Below are positions 30,661 through 43,378 of a stretch of 64,000 bases of DNA, piece after piece. The stretch is from Isoetes taiwanensis. Taxonomy: Eukaryota > Streptophyta > Lycopodiopsida > Isoetales > Isoetaceae. Both the position numbers and the translations under genes were made by a program. The notes under the pieces were generated by a model that was not told the DNA's origin, did not search any database, and saw only the letters and a list, made by a program, of their open reading frames with translations. Where the stretch lies: positions 7,088,655 through 7,152,654 of the forward strand of contig JAJEKV010000054.1 in assembly GCA_021234155.1 (NCBI GenBank). Reading direction: 5' to 3'. Position 1 is the first letter of the stretch, and every line of letters starts with the position of its first letter.

Positions 30661-32225
30661 TTGATGGTTCTCACTGTTTTCTTACTTTTACAGAAACAAT
30701 ATGATGATAATCAATTTGAGGTCATACCCCCCACATGGAACCATGAGCTGATAGCCCTTGGATATGGAGGCAGTAAAATAGAAGTCCCAAATGCTGCGGT
30801 ACAAACCTTAATGTGCTGTATAAAAGAAGGCAAAGTGCATGAATATTTACCGAAAAGGAAATCACTAAAAAGGATGGTGAATTCTCAATTATAGAGCATC
30901 TAGGATTCAAGTGAATGGCTTCAAATAGTACCAAAGAATAAACAAAGCAGTGACAACTATGATGAAATAGTAAGCATAGTCAACAAAGCATATGCTGAAA
31001 TTCCAAGTAAAATCTTCGCATGGACAACCGAGGAAGATCAAAGAAAAGGTCTCTACTTTTCTGGGATAGGTCCACTTGAAACAGCCAATGATATTAAAAA
31101 ATCACAAGATGATGATGAAAACAGAGATGCAGACTGGTTAAACGTACAAGATAGTGAGGAGGAAGACCCCTTTGGTGCATCTTTACTTTCTGAAAAAGAC
31201 AAGGAAACACTCAACTCCAATCGTGGTGTTACTGATGATGGCAGCAAGGAAAGCTTTAGCTTTACACTTAGCAATTGTTCACGTTTCCCAATTATACCGA
31301 ACGCTTTGGTAGAAAGCCATGGTATACTTTGTAATCGGGTATATGGAGGACAAAAATTTTGGAGCATTGGCACCCATCAGGGATGCTTGGATTACACTAG
31401 GCAACATTACACCAGCGCAAATAGACGCAACCAAGATATCTGCTTTAAAAATGGAGAAGTTTGTGAAAAAAGACAAGGTCAAGCTCAACTTTACCACTAG
31501 GTTCTTTGATAAGGTTTGTACCAGGGATGACTTTATCTATATTAGCCAAAAGGGGCATATGGCGTACCCCACAATAGACAGGGATGATTTCTATCTTAAA
31601 AGGATCTGGCGAACAATGTGCCCATATTTCAAATGCTATTGTGAAGCACAAGGAAGAAATAAGAAATGTAGAGACAACATGACCCGGCCGGATCATGCAC
31701 TCGGTATGTAATTGAACAATTTGCATATGGTTTATCCTAATATTTCGTGGGTGGATAGTTGTAGCCTTTAGAAATTGCCTCAAAACTACTCTAAAGAAAA
31801 GCATTTTGGCCTATATCTCATATCTAGAGATTAGGCAAACAATGATTGAAATGGTAAGTGACTTGGCAGCAGATCCATGGGGGGATTTCAAGCTGAATAG
31901 GGTAAGATGCAAAATGGTGGATATATGTGAGAAAATGATCAAACATGCCTCCTTTATGACTAAGAGTCAGGGCAACAAGGGTTCAAACTATAACAGAAAA
32001 ACCAGAATGACAAAAAGTGGAGCTGCAAGTACATCTCTGAGCAAGGTTACTCAACCTCCCAGAATTACAATGGATCCGCACGGAGGTGATTTGGTTCAAT
32101 CTGAAAGTATCTCCATTGAAGGTATTGGTACACCAAGTTCAAACATCGGACATTCAGTAACTAAGGACTCCAACAACAAGATACCAAAGGGTAAAGACTA
32201 TATGGGACAGAAACTCAACTATTAA
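30661..32225 (+). pseudogene. PLE ORF1, copy 2
   Basis: Counterpart of 761-2332. Open pieces are 30,661-30,894, 31,319-31,711 and 31,806-32,225. The 5' and 3' parts are identical to unit 1. Between 30,850 and 31,760 there are about 17 differences, some 14 of them at CAG/CTG, which create the breaks. Unit 1 gives the better reading of this ORF. Confidence 0.55.
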
Positions 32226-32511
32226 TCACAAGGTATGTTTACTTTGATGTATTTATTAAACTCCTTATTACTTTATTTCTGTACCATGGTTGCAGTAGCA
32301 GTAAAATATGATTAAGACTGACCTAGTAGTTCCTTAAATCAGAATAAAAGTTGACTTATGACGACCAATCGGAATAAAAGACTGAAAATGGTGCAGTACA
32401 CCAAATATGCCACTTGGCCCAGAAACTTGATTCAGCAAGAAACTTATATGCAAGTTCTCTTCAAAAAACTTATCGGACACGATAAGTTAGTCATATAATT
32501 AATACTTATTC

Positions 32512-34566
32512 TTGCTGTCAACAAAGATCGAGAAGGTGATCACAAAGGATGTGCTGGGACGGTGGCATATGGAGAGTGTAACTCAAAAAAATAAGCTGAA
32601 AATAGTACACAGCACTTTCCTATCTAAGATCCTTGACAAAATATGTCTCCCCAAGATATTCAACGCAATATTTGTTGAAGTTCTCAATGATATTGGTGCT
32701 GACATAATGAACAGCACAATGTTCAGCTGGAGATATATCGAAAGTCTTAGGGACCTGTGCTATAAGCCTTATCAAGTATTTGCAGCTGACAAGGAAAATA
32801 TCTGCCCTTGCAGCAAGCCATATATCAACAAGTTTGTTGATAAAAATGTAGGACATGTAGTTACTACGGATGCTAAGATTGTATACAATAAGGCACTAAG
32901 AGGCATTTTCCAAAAAGGCCTCAATCACATCCCAAACAGAATGTTGATTATGGAAGATTTTCAAGAAGACATTTCCAAGGTATGTGATGCCATATTTGAT
33001 CAACATTTCTATACATATCCACACATTAACGAGATCGACAAGCAGTTTATTAAGGAAAGCATAGTGAAGGAAGCCAGTTACCAAGTAACAGAAGCTATCA
33101 AAATGGAAAAACCTCAAAGGTTCATATTAAATGACAAAAATGCTACAAGCAACCTAGACTGGTTGAATAAAAACCTATATATATCCGGGTGGATAAGGCA
33201 AAAAATAACCCGCATACATTTGCCCAAAATACATCAAGGAGCTTGCATACTTAAGGATCAATAGCAAAGACTTCTCTAATACTGGATGTACATCAGAACA
33301 GATAAAGGTTACGATCCAAAAAGATATTGGCAGCATTATTGGAAATATCATGATTGAATCTGATAAATTACCGTATTTACTCGGAATATATAAAGCACAT
33401 AAGAATGACTTCCGGTGGATAACTAATGCACACGGCACTATCTATTCTGAAATATCATTGATAGTCACAGCAGTTCTCAATAACATCCTAAGTATATGGC
33501 CTGAAATAACCAGGATGATGTGTGCCAAGCTGGTCACATTACTACCCAGAAAAGTTAACCCCAATTGGGTGATTGGATCAATATATAATGTAGTGTTAAA
33601 TCTACCTGATAAAATTACAGAAGTATTTGTGGCAAATATCACGAGATGTTATGAGAATATTCCATTAGAAGGTGATACAGGCATATGTAGAATAATGGAA
33701 TTAGTAAGTGAAGCCGCTTGGAAGTTCATGACCAGCAAGAATTCACACTATAAACTGTGGTACAAAAAAGATAAAGATGAGAAATTCTTAGCCAAATGGT
33801 TTAAAAATATACCACAAGCTAAATGTTGGGCACTTGTAACTTGTGCTAAATTTGTGAAAATCAATAACTGGTTACTACAGCACTGCTTCATAAGTATGGG
33901 GAATAATACATGGCGACAGGTACCAAACTGGTGCAATCTATATTTGGCATGGTTTGAACTATGCTTCATTAACAATTTAGCCACTCAAGGGAGGTATAAG
34001 GACATTGAATTATTCAAGCACCTCTTTAGGTACATGGATGACTTATTGGCAATAAACTGCCCCATTATCAGAACATTCCTTGGTGATGTGTTCAAATGTA
34101 GCCAAGTTGATCTACAAATCTATGATATGAACAAACTAGGTGTCAAGGAGGAGACAAGTGTTATAAGGGACAAGGATAATCATATAGTGCATGATTCAGG
34201 GCCAATTTCCTTAATATAACAATTGACGTGGTCAATAAGACTCTCGGTATTTTTCAGACACTCAAGTATGACAAACGAGATGTACTCCCTTTCAAGGCTT
34301 TAAAGTTTATACATGCTGATAGCTGTAGACCATATCAAAATGCCAGGAATGTGATTATCTCCCAGCTTATGCCTTACATGTATATTAATTCAAATCCGGT
34401 CAGAGCAGCAAGGGATATCGTTGAGATTATGAATACATTTCGTTACAATGGATTTGATAAATTCGGGATCAAACGGAAAGTGATACAATACATAAAGACT
34501 GGTACATTTCCAGGACTTAAATATGATATGTGCACATTGATTCAGGAGATCAACAGTACTTTCTAG
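32512..34566 (+). pseudogene. Penelope-type reverse transcriptase, copy 2
   Basis: Open pieces are 32,512-33,264, 33,350-34,219 and 34,228-34,566. The middle piece is the best RT reading in the window: motif A 'VFVANITRCYENIPLEGD', 'LLQHCFISMGNNTWRQVPNW' directly followed by 'CNLYLAWFELCFI', then motif C 'FRYMDDLLAI'. In PLE RTs a GIPMG motif B normally separates the W-R-Q and the C-N-L-Y-L blocks; here only VPN remains. The last frame change joins '...HDSG' to 'FLNITIDVVNK' and the YDKRD thumb; FL(D/N)-I-x-I is itself a PLE landmark. One missing base next to 'ttcaggg' would explain it. Confidence 0.75.
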
Positions 34567-34720
34567 AATGACAAGTATGGTATGTCATTTCCAATTTCTT
34601 AGTACATATATTTCAATAGTATAAATGGGTTGATTTAAAATATAAGGATGGGTTATTCTTATCCGCAAAGTAAGGGCCAACCCACCCCATCAAGCAAGGT
34701 GTGTAAATAGATAGGACAGC

Positions 34721-34744
34721 CCTACCTTACGGTAGGAGGGAGGA
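34721..34744 (+). other. Hairpin and purine tract before right terminal repeat, copy 2
   Basis: Same CCTACC-TTAC-GGTAGG stem followed by AGGAGGGAGGA abutting the T-run at 34,745. Confidence 0.55.
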
Positions 34745-37028
34745 TTTTTTTTATACAAGACAAACATGTGGCTAATGGGTTTTACCACTCTTGGACCCGA
34801 CCTAATGAACTACCTATGTAACTTGCTAGCTACTCGATATTGGCTATTAACAGACCTTATATGGTGTACTATCAATAACATAATAAAATAAACATGAAAG
34901 ATCAATAGAGTTCTATTAAACTATGTTTATACAAGGATAATACGAATTGCATAAAATGACTAAGGGCAATGTTGATTATTATGCCGATGTCACACTATGA
35001 AAGTGATAGGAAGATTTGCATATGATGACATGGCACTATGCCAAATATATGGAGCAGAGATCTTGGGCCTCACCTAACTTGCATTAACGGATATAATGTG
35101 TAAAACACTAGGGGCTATAGGTCCAGAGAAAATATCAATACGAATCCAGCATATTCTAAGACCAATACATGCTTTAGATGTCAGTATAGACAGATAGTCT
35201 TTAATATTGGGTTTTTCCCCCCCACCAAAACTATGGAGTGGGAATACGATTCCGATGGCAGACCTATTAGTGGTAGTGAAGAACGGCTAAATGAAATCAT
35301 CCTGGAAAATGAAGTGCAGAGCTATCTGAGCGTCAACGATAAGGCCGCTGGGCTTACTCATGATCATATAGATATGGTTAATCCAAAACGTGGAGCAAGT
35401 GAAGGTGCAGCATGCAAAAGTAGCAAGAAAAGCTATACAGGCGATTCCAGCAGAGATTTTGGTGCTGCAATGGATCATAACTCATCTATTCCTGAAACAC
35501 AACCGGATGAGGAGTATTGCTCAGACCAGGAGGACTATCAGGTATTTCGAACTGGAACCAAAGTCCTACATTATTTCACAGTAGATGAGACGAAAGCAGA
35601 TGGAAAAACCTAATAGTAAGGCTGTTAGTTGAGTTTCTAAGTTTATACAAAATATAAAACGGTAAGACAAGCTTGTTTCTTGCATATTATTAACCGTATA
35701 TCTAGTTAGGTGACCATATTATTGACAATGTAAACTGCTAATAACAGATAATTTTTGATAAGTTTCGAGTTTGTATACATGGATGACCTTAACACTAACA
35801 GCAGGACTTGTTTAAACATGTTATGGGTTAATGAAAAACATGTTATATTAACTGAACAGAAGCAAGAATGCGACAAACAGGTTCAGCATTACGACATTAA
35901 CAGTATTCTCTCTAAAGTTTTGGAAAAATCTAAGCAAGTAGTATTATTGTTTGTTGAATACCAGGCTTAAGTTGTATATCTGATACATTTGAGTGGCAGA
36001 GGCGGATAAACAGTTGGTGACCACAAGCGTAAGGAAAGGGTGCACCATAAGACTGGATCTTCTGTTTAAAGTTTATCAAAATACAAATCATTCTATGGAA
36101 TGAATACTAACAATGATGTATCTGGACAGTTAAATATAAATGATTCTCCATCTTTAGCATAGATTGAATCCTCTGTTCCTTTTAAAACATAAGGCTAAGA
36201 AGGTGCAATGAGTGACCGGTGATAAACCGAGAGACTCTATGTACCTTCTGGCCCTGGATTTGTTACCATTTTCATGCTAACAAATTCTTGGTTGGCTGCA
36301 GGTACAAACGTCTCTCTTCTCATTGCTCTTTTTAGTCAAATGTTCGAATGGGATTTTGGGGAAACTGTGCTACAATACAAAACTTTGAAGATCAATTTTG
36401 AAAGGACGCCTAATGGGTTATACATTCTGCTGATATAGTAGCATGCTGACTGTTATAATGTTTTATTGAACCATCACTGGTATGAACCTTATACTTTAAA
36501 ATTTTGGCTGCTTAAGACATAATCATACGAGGTATATCACTCTCCAATTTTCAATATATTATAAACATGTGCTGTTCTTCAATAGCTACAGGCTGGCTTT
36601 TGAATATATGAAGATATTTGCATCATATTTGACAGCCCAAATAACTAGCTGGTCTAAATTTATCTGAGTATAAACGTATATCTGGTTGCAAACGATTGAG
36701 AGGTGGAGAATAATAGATGTATGAAATAACATAGCATATCCGGCTTATGTCAAATAATGTAAAATGGATTTACAGTTATAAATGAGCAGCCTTATTAAAT
36801 AGGAAAGGAGAACACTTTGATAATGATAGGTATAAAAAGATAAGAAAATTGAGTTTTCAATATCGATTTAAATGCAACTGGAACTATGTACTAGCAGAAC
36901 GAATTTTATTATTTGAATAGCAACAATGCAGACTTAAAAATATCCTTCAACATTTTAAAGGGAAAAAATAGTCAATATTTAATATGAAGCAAGGACTTGT
37001 TTTTGGATCCAGTGGAGTACTACAGGTA
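34745..37028 (+). repeat. PLE right terminal repeat, copy 2 (2.28 kb)
   Basis: Cleaner than copy 1; agrees with 28,023-30,283 at most sites where copy 1 differs. Confidence 0.85.
34955..35613 (+). CDS. ORF inside the right terminal repeat, copy 2
   Basis: The C-terminal half is intact here: 35,233-35,613 (126 codons), from 'MEWEYDSDGRPISGSEE' to 'DETKADGKT'. The N-terminal half (34,955-35,230) is broken near 'gatgtcacactatg' and 'gagcagagatcttgggcc'. Together with the left repeat this supports an ORF of about 210 codons. Confidence 0.45.
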
Positions 37029-37333
37029 GTAAGAAATGTCCCTGAAGTATCAATCACTTTTAGATGATCACTCCATATTGGAATTTTAATACGATCAGGC
37101 CAATTGGAGATCTGAAAGCAATTATACAACTTCTTACGAATTTCTTGAAGCACCACCTGAGAAGAAATACGCTTATCATAAAAGACCTTTCTTCGCCTTC
37201 GCTTCCATACACACTATATTAGCCAAGACTTTGCCTTGTGAAATGCAATCCTTTTAGAAGCAGTCCACTGATTTGGATAAATACCCAAAAGAAAGTGCTG
37301 ACTATCCAAAGATACTCCAAAAAGAGAATGCAC

Positions 37334-37561
37334 CTAGGACCTAAGACTACTCAGCTCTGCACACAAATATAAACAGTACTCCAATGTTTCAATGCACCGC
37401 TCACACATTGGGCAAAGTGGGCTTACTCCCGGCTTAAAGCGATGAACTAGCTTATTAACTCTCAAAGAGCGATGAATCACCTGCCAAAGTAGAACATTTA
37501 CCTTTGGAGGATTATATTTAGACCAAACAAGGTTCCAGATGGATTGCCATTGAGAAGGCAA
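37334..37561 (-). pseudogene. LINE zf-RVT fragment, unit 2
   Basis: Identical reading to 7,476-7,703, including the CPMC...ETLEYC finger. Opposite strand to the fragment that follows. Confidence 0.7.
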
Positions 37562-37679
37562 AGTCTGTAAGTGCTATTTTCGAGAAGGTGATACAGTACT
37601 TGAGGAGGTAAGCAATATGTAGCATGAACTTACTAGCTTCTTGCCTTCTTTAATACCTTGAACAAAGTTCCAACATCTC

Positions 37680-37940
37680 TTGTCTTCTTTATCTCTGCCG
37701 GATGGGAGGGTAATGACAGAGCCAAATGAGATTAAGCAGTCCCTTACTCAATACTTTGAAACTTTTTTTAAGGTCAAACACTTGCCTCATGAAGATGTTG
37801 TGCTTTCTAAGGTTCATGCAATTCTTTCACAAAGAGAAATCTCAATTATTAGAGGACCTTTTCTTTGTTTTCTTGTAACTAATGAAATTCATCCAAGGTG
37901 TAGTTGCCACAACTTCAAAATGAAAAGCTTTTCAAGATAA
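37680..37940 (+). pseudogene. LINE ORF2 linker fragment, unit 2
   Basis: Counterpart of 7,822-8,019; one extra base ('cacaaagag') shifts the last codons. It runs into A1' at 37,857. Confidence 0.42.
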
Positions 37941-40571
37941 TGAGCTATATTTTCTTCATGCTCTCAGTAATTTGAAAAAGAAAACCATGTAACAGAGTCA
38001 TCTAAAACAAGCTTAAATACTGACTGAACCATGGACCATGACCTAATGCCGATGACCTAATGCTTCAGCAGCCTGCTCCATGGATCTACATGCCCCCTGC
38101 TTCATCTGCTGCATAAATGGAAATATGGAATGGATGCTTGGAACCATCTTGGTATACATCTCGTAGTTTTATTAAAGGTACCAAGTGCGTGGGGATTATT
38201 TTCGTGGAGACTATTGTCTTCATATTGCATTCATAAAAGAATTGTTCTCTAGTCAGCAATTTGTTGAAGCATTCAAAATGATCTTGATGTTAGAAAATCG
38301 TAGCTTTGAGGAGGTTTTAGTGCTACAAGAGCAGTACAAGGGCAATTCTCAAATACCTACTTATCTCCCTCGAATATAGCTTGAAGAAAGGCATCAACCG
38401 TGAGCTCGGAAAAGCTGCTCAACGAACCTCTAGAAAACCATTTTGCAGACTAGATACCTTTTACCTCTACCACCCAAAGTTCAATCTAGAAAGTCCATGT
38501 GTCTCGGAGCACAAGGTGGAAAAAGAAAGTTCCTTTTCATGCATCCCAACCCTGCTCTTACAATTAATGCTTCGGACTTGAGGTTCCATCCACCGGATCT
38601 AATCCTACTATAGCTACGGCTTTCAATTCCATGCTTGCAAAACTTAACTCTAGTCCAAAGGCTACCTTACCTCCTCTGCTTTGCCCTGCCAATGCAAACT
38701 TCTCATAAACTAGCTTTACTTGAAAAAATCCATTATCGGCTATAATCCCTTCCAAGCCTTGTGCTATTCAATTTACCAAAGATGTGTCTTCTTCGATCTC
38801 CAAGCTCGCATCAGACCCTGCTTCTTCGATCTTTAAGCTTGCATCAGACCCTGATCATAACTCTGCTCTCTCCAGCAAGAAAATAGGCTATAATCCCTTC
38901 AGATAGCATGTTGACAGAGACTCGCTAAGCTTTAACGTCATCATAAGTAAGTGCTGAAAAGAAGCAATGGCTAGGGCTACCTTTACATTAGATTTGGGCC
39001 TTACATGAAATGGTCGGTTAAGGTGCATTTAGATAAGGAATAACATATCACTTTATACAGTTTGCTACAATTTTTATAGGCCCTTTTATCACTTTTAATT
39101 CCTGTACTATGTGCAATCATTTCTTATCCAGGGCTTCCATATGCGAAATCGAGGTTTAAAGGAGAAAATTCAATCGAGCATTTGACAAAAGACCATTTCA
39201 TTGAGTTCTGTAGATGTGAGTTAAGTGATGTCATATTAAGCTTTAAAAGTGATGTCATATTAAGCTTTAAGTGATGTCCATTAACGTCTTGTGTTCCCTT
39301 TACAGTATAACAAATTGAAATGTTACAAGAACAAAACACAAAAGTTACAATTCCAAACTCGATGGTAGGTCTACATGTGACGATCTGCTTTGAATTTTTG
39401 CATGCAAATGAATTCATAGAGTCATGAACCGAATAGGGTTCCAATGGCTTTAGCAAGGTCATAAATTTTTCTAAGACCCAATTTTAGAAGACTATAGTCC
39501 AAATCCTTTCATAAGTTAATGGAACAATTAAATTTTCATGTCAATGATTTTGAAATACAAAATTTTTAGTTGGTGTACTCACGTGAGGAAAGTAATTTCT
39601 TGCAACATTTCTTAACTTCTTATACGTTGGCAAAGAGGATCGACATGAAGGCTTAGACATTTTTTTGTGAGATCTAATATGAAATAAGCCTCAACTGCAA
39701 AGTTGTATTTCAATCTATAAGAAAATGAGATAGTTATTGAATTAAAAAAGGGACCAACGTTCTATGAACCCAAATGGGTCTATTAAAAATTTTGACATCC
39801 TAAACAAAATGAATAATTACTCCACAATCACACATTGGTTTAGAGTTAGGTTTTTTGACGTAGCCAGTTATACGACATGTATTAATCAAAAAAATTGAGG
39901 AAAGTAGTGAGGAAAGTAGTTTCTTGCAACAATTCTTAACTTCTTATACCTTGGCAAAGAATAGAATAGAATAGAATAGAATAGTTTTTTTAACGTCCAC
40001 AGAGACCAATAGGTCATGGGATCGACATGAAGGCTTAGACATTTTTTTGTGAGATCTAATATGAAATAATGCTCAACTGCAAAGTTGTATTTCAATCTGT
40101 AAAAATTTGAGATAGTTATTGAATTAAAAAAAACCAACGTTCCATGAACCCAAATGGGTCTATTAAAATTTTTGACATCCTAAACAAAATGAATTATCAC
40201 TCTATAATCACACATTGATTTGGAGTTAGCTTCTTTGATGTAGCTAGTTATACGACATGTATTAATCTAAAAATTGAGGAAAAATGATATATGCACGATG
40301 ATTGATGGAATATTAATCACATTGCAAAATTTACCTACCCCCATTAGTTGCAATGCTTGTATTTGATAATGTCAAAAACTTTAGAATTTTTAATCTATTT
40401 TATCTTACACGTGCACTACTAAGGAATATGATAGTGCAAGCAGTTCACTCAAACTAAGATGTTGTCGCAGCAACAAGGCTTCCAAGTCTCATGTTGTGAC
40501 ATCTGGCTCTTGTATAAAACATCCAGCTCTTGTGCAAAGCCATTGTGCTCATGTGTACTAAAAATAGACCA
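37857..40571 (+). repeat. A repeat, copy A1'
   Basis: Unit 2 counterpart of 7,998-10,699. Carries the ATAGA-type microsatellite at 39,959-39,984 with more units than unit 1 (10,099-10,114). The plus-strand segment 38,185-38,379 is open here ('FIKELFSSQQFVEAFKMILM') for 64 codons, but unrecognised. Confidence 0.8.
38564..38755 (-). pseudogene. Chlorophyllase-like fragment in A1'
   Basis: Identical to the 8,706-8,897 reading (GQSRGG elbow, GLDPVDG). Confidence 0.72.
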
Positions 40572-42674
40572 CCTTTTCTTTGTTTTCTTGTAACGAATGA
40601 AATTCATCTGGTAGATAGTTGCCACAACTTCAAAATGAAACGTTTTTCAAGATAATGAGCTATATTTTCTTCATGCTCTCAGTAATTTGAAAAAGAAAAC
40701 CATGTAACAGAGTCATCTAAAAGAAGCTTAAATACTGACTGAACCATTGACCATGACCTAATGGCGATGACCTAATGCTTCAGCAACCTGCTCCATGGAT
40801 CTACATGCCCCCTGCTTCATCTGCTGCATAAATGGAAATATGGAATGGATGCTTGGAACTATCTTGGTATACATCTCGTAGTTTTATTAAAGGTACCAAG
40901 TGCGTGGGGATTATTTTCGTGGAGACTATTGTCTTCATATTGCATTCATAAAAGAATTGTTCTCTAGTCAGCAATTTGAGCAGTACAAAGGCAATTCTCA
41001 AATACCTGCTTATCTCCCTCGAATATAGCTTGAAGAAAGGCATCAACCAGAGCTCCAGAAAAGCTGCTCAACGAACCTCTAGAAACACCATTTTTGCAGA
41101 CTAGATACCTTTACCTCTACCACCCAAAGTTCAATCCAGAAAGTCCATGTGTCTCGGAGCACAAGGTGGAAAAAGAAAGTTCTTTTTCATGCATCCCAAC
41201 CCTGCTCTTACAATTAATGCTCCGGAATCCTACTATAGCTACGGCTTTCAATTCCATGCTTGCAAAACTTAACTCTAGTCCAAAGGCTACCTTACTTCCT
41301 CTGCTTTGCCCTGCCAATGCAAACTTCTCATAATCTAGCTTTACTTAAAAAAACCCAGTATCGGCTATAATCCTTTCCAAGCCTTGTGCTATTCAATTTA
41401 CCAAAGATGTGTCTTCTTCGATCTCCAAGCTCGCGTCAGACCCTGCTTCTTCGATCTCCAAGCTCGCATCAGACCCTGATCATAACCCTGCTCTCTCCAG
41501 CAAGAAACTATCGACTATAATCCCTTCAGATAGCATGTTGACAGAGACTCGCTAAGCTTTAACGTCATCATAAGTAAGTGCTGAAAAGAAGCAATGGCTA
41601 GTGCTACCTTTACATTAGATTTGGGCCTTACATGAAATGGTCGGTTAAGGTGCATTTAGATAAGGAATAACATATCAATTTATACAGTTTGCTACAATTT
41701 TTATAGGCCCTTTTATCACTTTTAATTCCTGTACTATGTGCAATCATTTCTTATCCAGGGCTTCCATATGCGAAATCGAGGTTTAAAGGAGAAAATTCAA
41801 TCGAGCATTTGACAAAAGACCATTTTATTGAGTTCTGTAGATGTGAGTTAAGTGATGTCATATTAAGCTTTAAAAGTGATGTCATATTAAGCTTTAAGTG
41901 ATGTCCATTAACTTCTTGTGTTCCCTTTACAGTATAACAAATTGAAATGTTACAAGAACAAAGCACAGGTTACAATTCCAGCTCGATGGTAGGTCTACAT
42001 GTGACGATCTGCTTTGAATTTTTGCATGCAAATGAATTCATAGGGTCATGAACCGAATAGGGTTCCAATGGCTTTAGCAAGGTCATAAATTTTTCTAAGA
42101 CCCAATTTTAGAAGACTATAGTCCAAATCCTTTCATAAATTAATGGAACAATTAAATTTTCATGTCAATGATTTTGAAGTACAAAATTTTTAGTTGGTGT
42201 ACTCACGTGAGGAAAGTAGTTTCTTGCAACATTTCTTAACTTCTTATACGTGGCAAAGAGGATCGACATGGGCTTAGACTTTTTTTTGTGAGATCTAATA
42301 TGAAATAATGCTCAACTGCAAAGTTGTAATTGAGATACTTATTGAATTAAAAAACCAACGCTTCCACGAACCCAAATGGGTCTATTAAAAATTTTGACAT
42401 CCTAAACAAACTGAATTATTACTCCATAATCACACATTGGTTTGGAGTTAGATTTTTTGACGAGCCGCTATAATGATATGTATTAATCTAAAAATTGAGG
42501 AAAAATCATATATGCACGATGATCGATGGAATCTTAATCACATTGTAAAATTTACCTACCCCCATTATTTACAATGCTTGTATTTGACAATGTCCAAATC
42601 TTTAGAATTTTTAATCTATTTTATCTTACATGTGCACTACTAAGGAATATGATAGTGCAAGCACTTCACTCAAA
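40572..42674 (+). repeat. A repeat, copy A2'
   Basis: Unit 2 counterpart of 10,700-12,810. The chlorophyllase remnant is at 41,117-41,370 on the minus strand (GQSRGS, no DPVDG), and the 33-bp tandem pair and exon-like segment (41,759) are retained. Confidence 0.8.
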
Positions 42675-43378
42675 TTCTTTTACCTAGCATGTTTGGGTAG
42701 AAGTTTAAAAAGACAATGCAGATCAACCCATTTGGGTCCATGTTGGGACAACTCTAGTGTTAAATGTTATTGCTCATTCTAACATTGTCCAAACGCTCAG
42801 ATATAACTAAATGATTCTTCAAGAGCTCAAAAAATTTAGAGAATATACTGGCTAGAGAATAACACTTACACTTCAGCATCTTCGATCTTAATCTTGCTCA
42901 ACTAAAAGTTGATGCCGGTTATTTCTCTAGCTCGTGTGTGTACAATTATCATTACAGGCTAACCATAAAGAGGGTTTCATGGATGAGCATGTGGACGTAG
43001 TTGTTAAGATACACATAGATTTCTCCACTTTAGGTTCAGTTACGCCATGTCCAAAGTTTGTGCCATGAATGACACTGAATCCAAAGTTTATAGCCATGAA
43101 TCACACTCATTGAATACATATGCTTATATAGAATTCTGTGCTGAAGTACCAGGAGTGAACGTGATGTTACGTAAATTCATACACAAGACTTTTAAATGGA
43201 GGTGGCGTATGTCAAGAAGCCAACCTCTATAAACAATTCTATTGTATTCAAAAAAATATGTCATGAAGGTGGCATATCCGAGGAGCCAACCTTTTTATAT
43301 ATGCCATGGAGGTGGCGTATATCAAGTCTTTTGCCTTTCAGTGGCAAATTAACATATATTTACAGAAAAAATGTCCTT
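42675..43378 (+). other. Intergenic stretch 3' of kinase, unit 2
   Basis: No gene supported. Contains the three diverged GGAGGTGGCGTAT-type repeats at 43,190-43,330. Confidence 0.5.

Larger units (their letters stand above)
28023..37028 (+). mobile_element. Penelope-like retroelement, copy 2 (complete, 9.0 kb)
   Basis: The only copy with both ends in the window. Left terminal repeat 28,023-30,283, internal region 30,284-34,744, right terminal repeat 34,745-37,028. Repeat ends are T-run/ATACAAG and CTACAGGTA, without TG...CA and without a visible target duplication (left flank 'ccttttctttg', right flank 'gtaagaaatg'). Penelope elements are known to lie head-to-tail with a partial copy in front, creating pseudo-LTRs; this arrangement fits that, with 4.5 kb of unique internal sequence. 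Confidence 0.72.
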
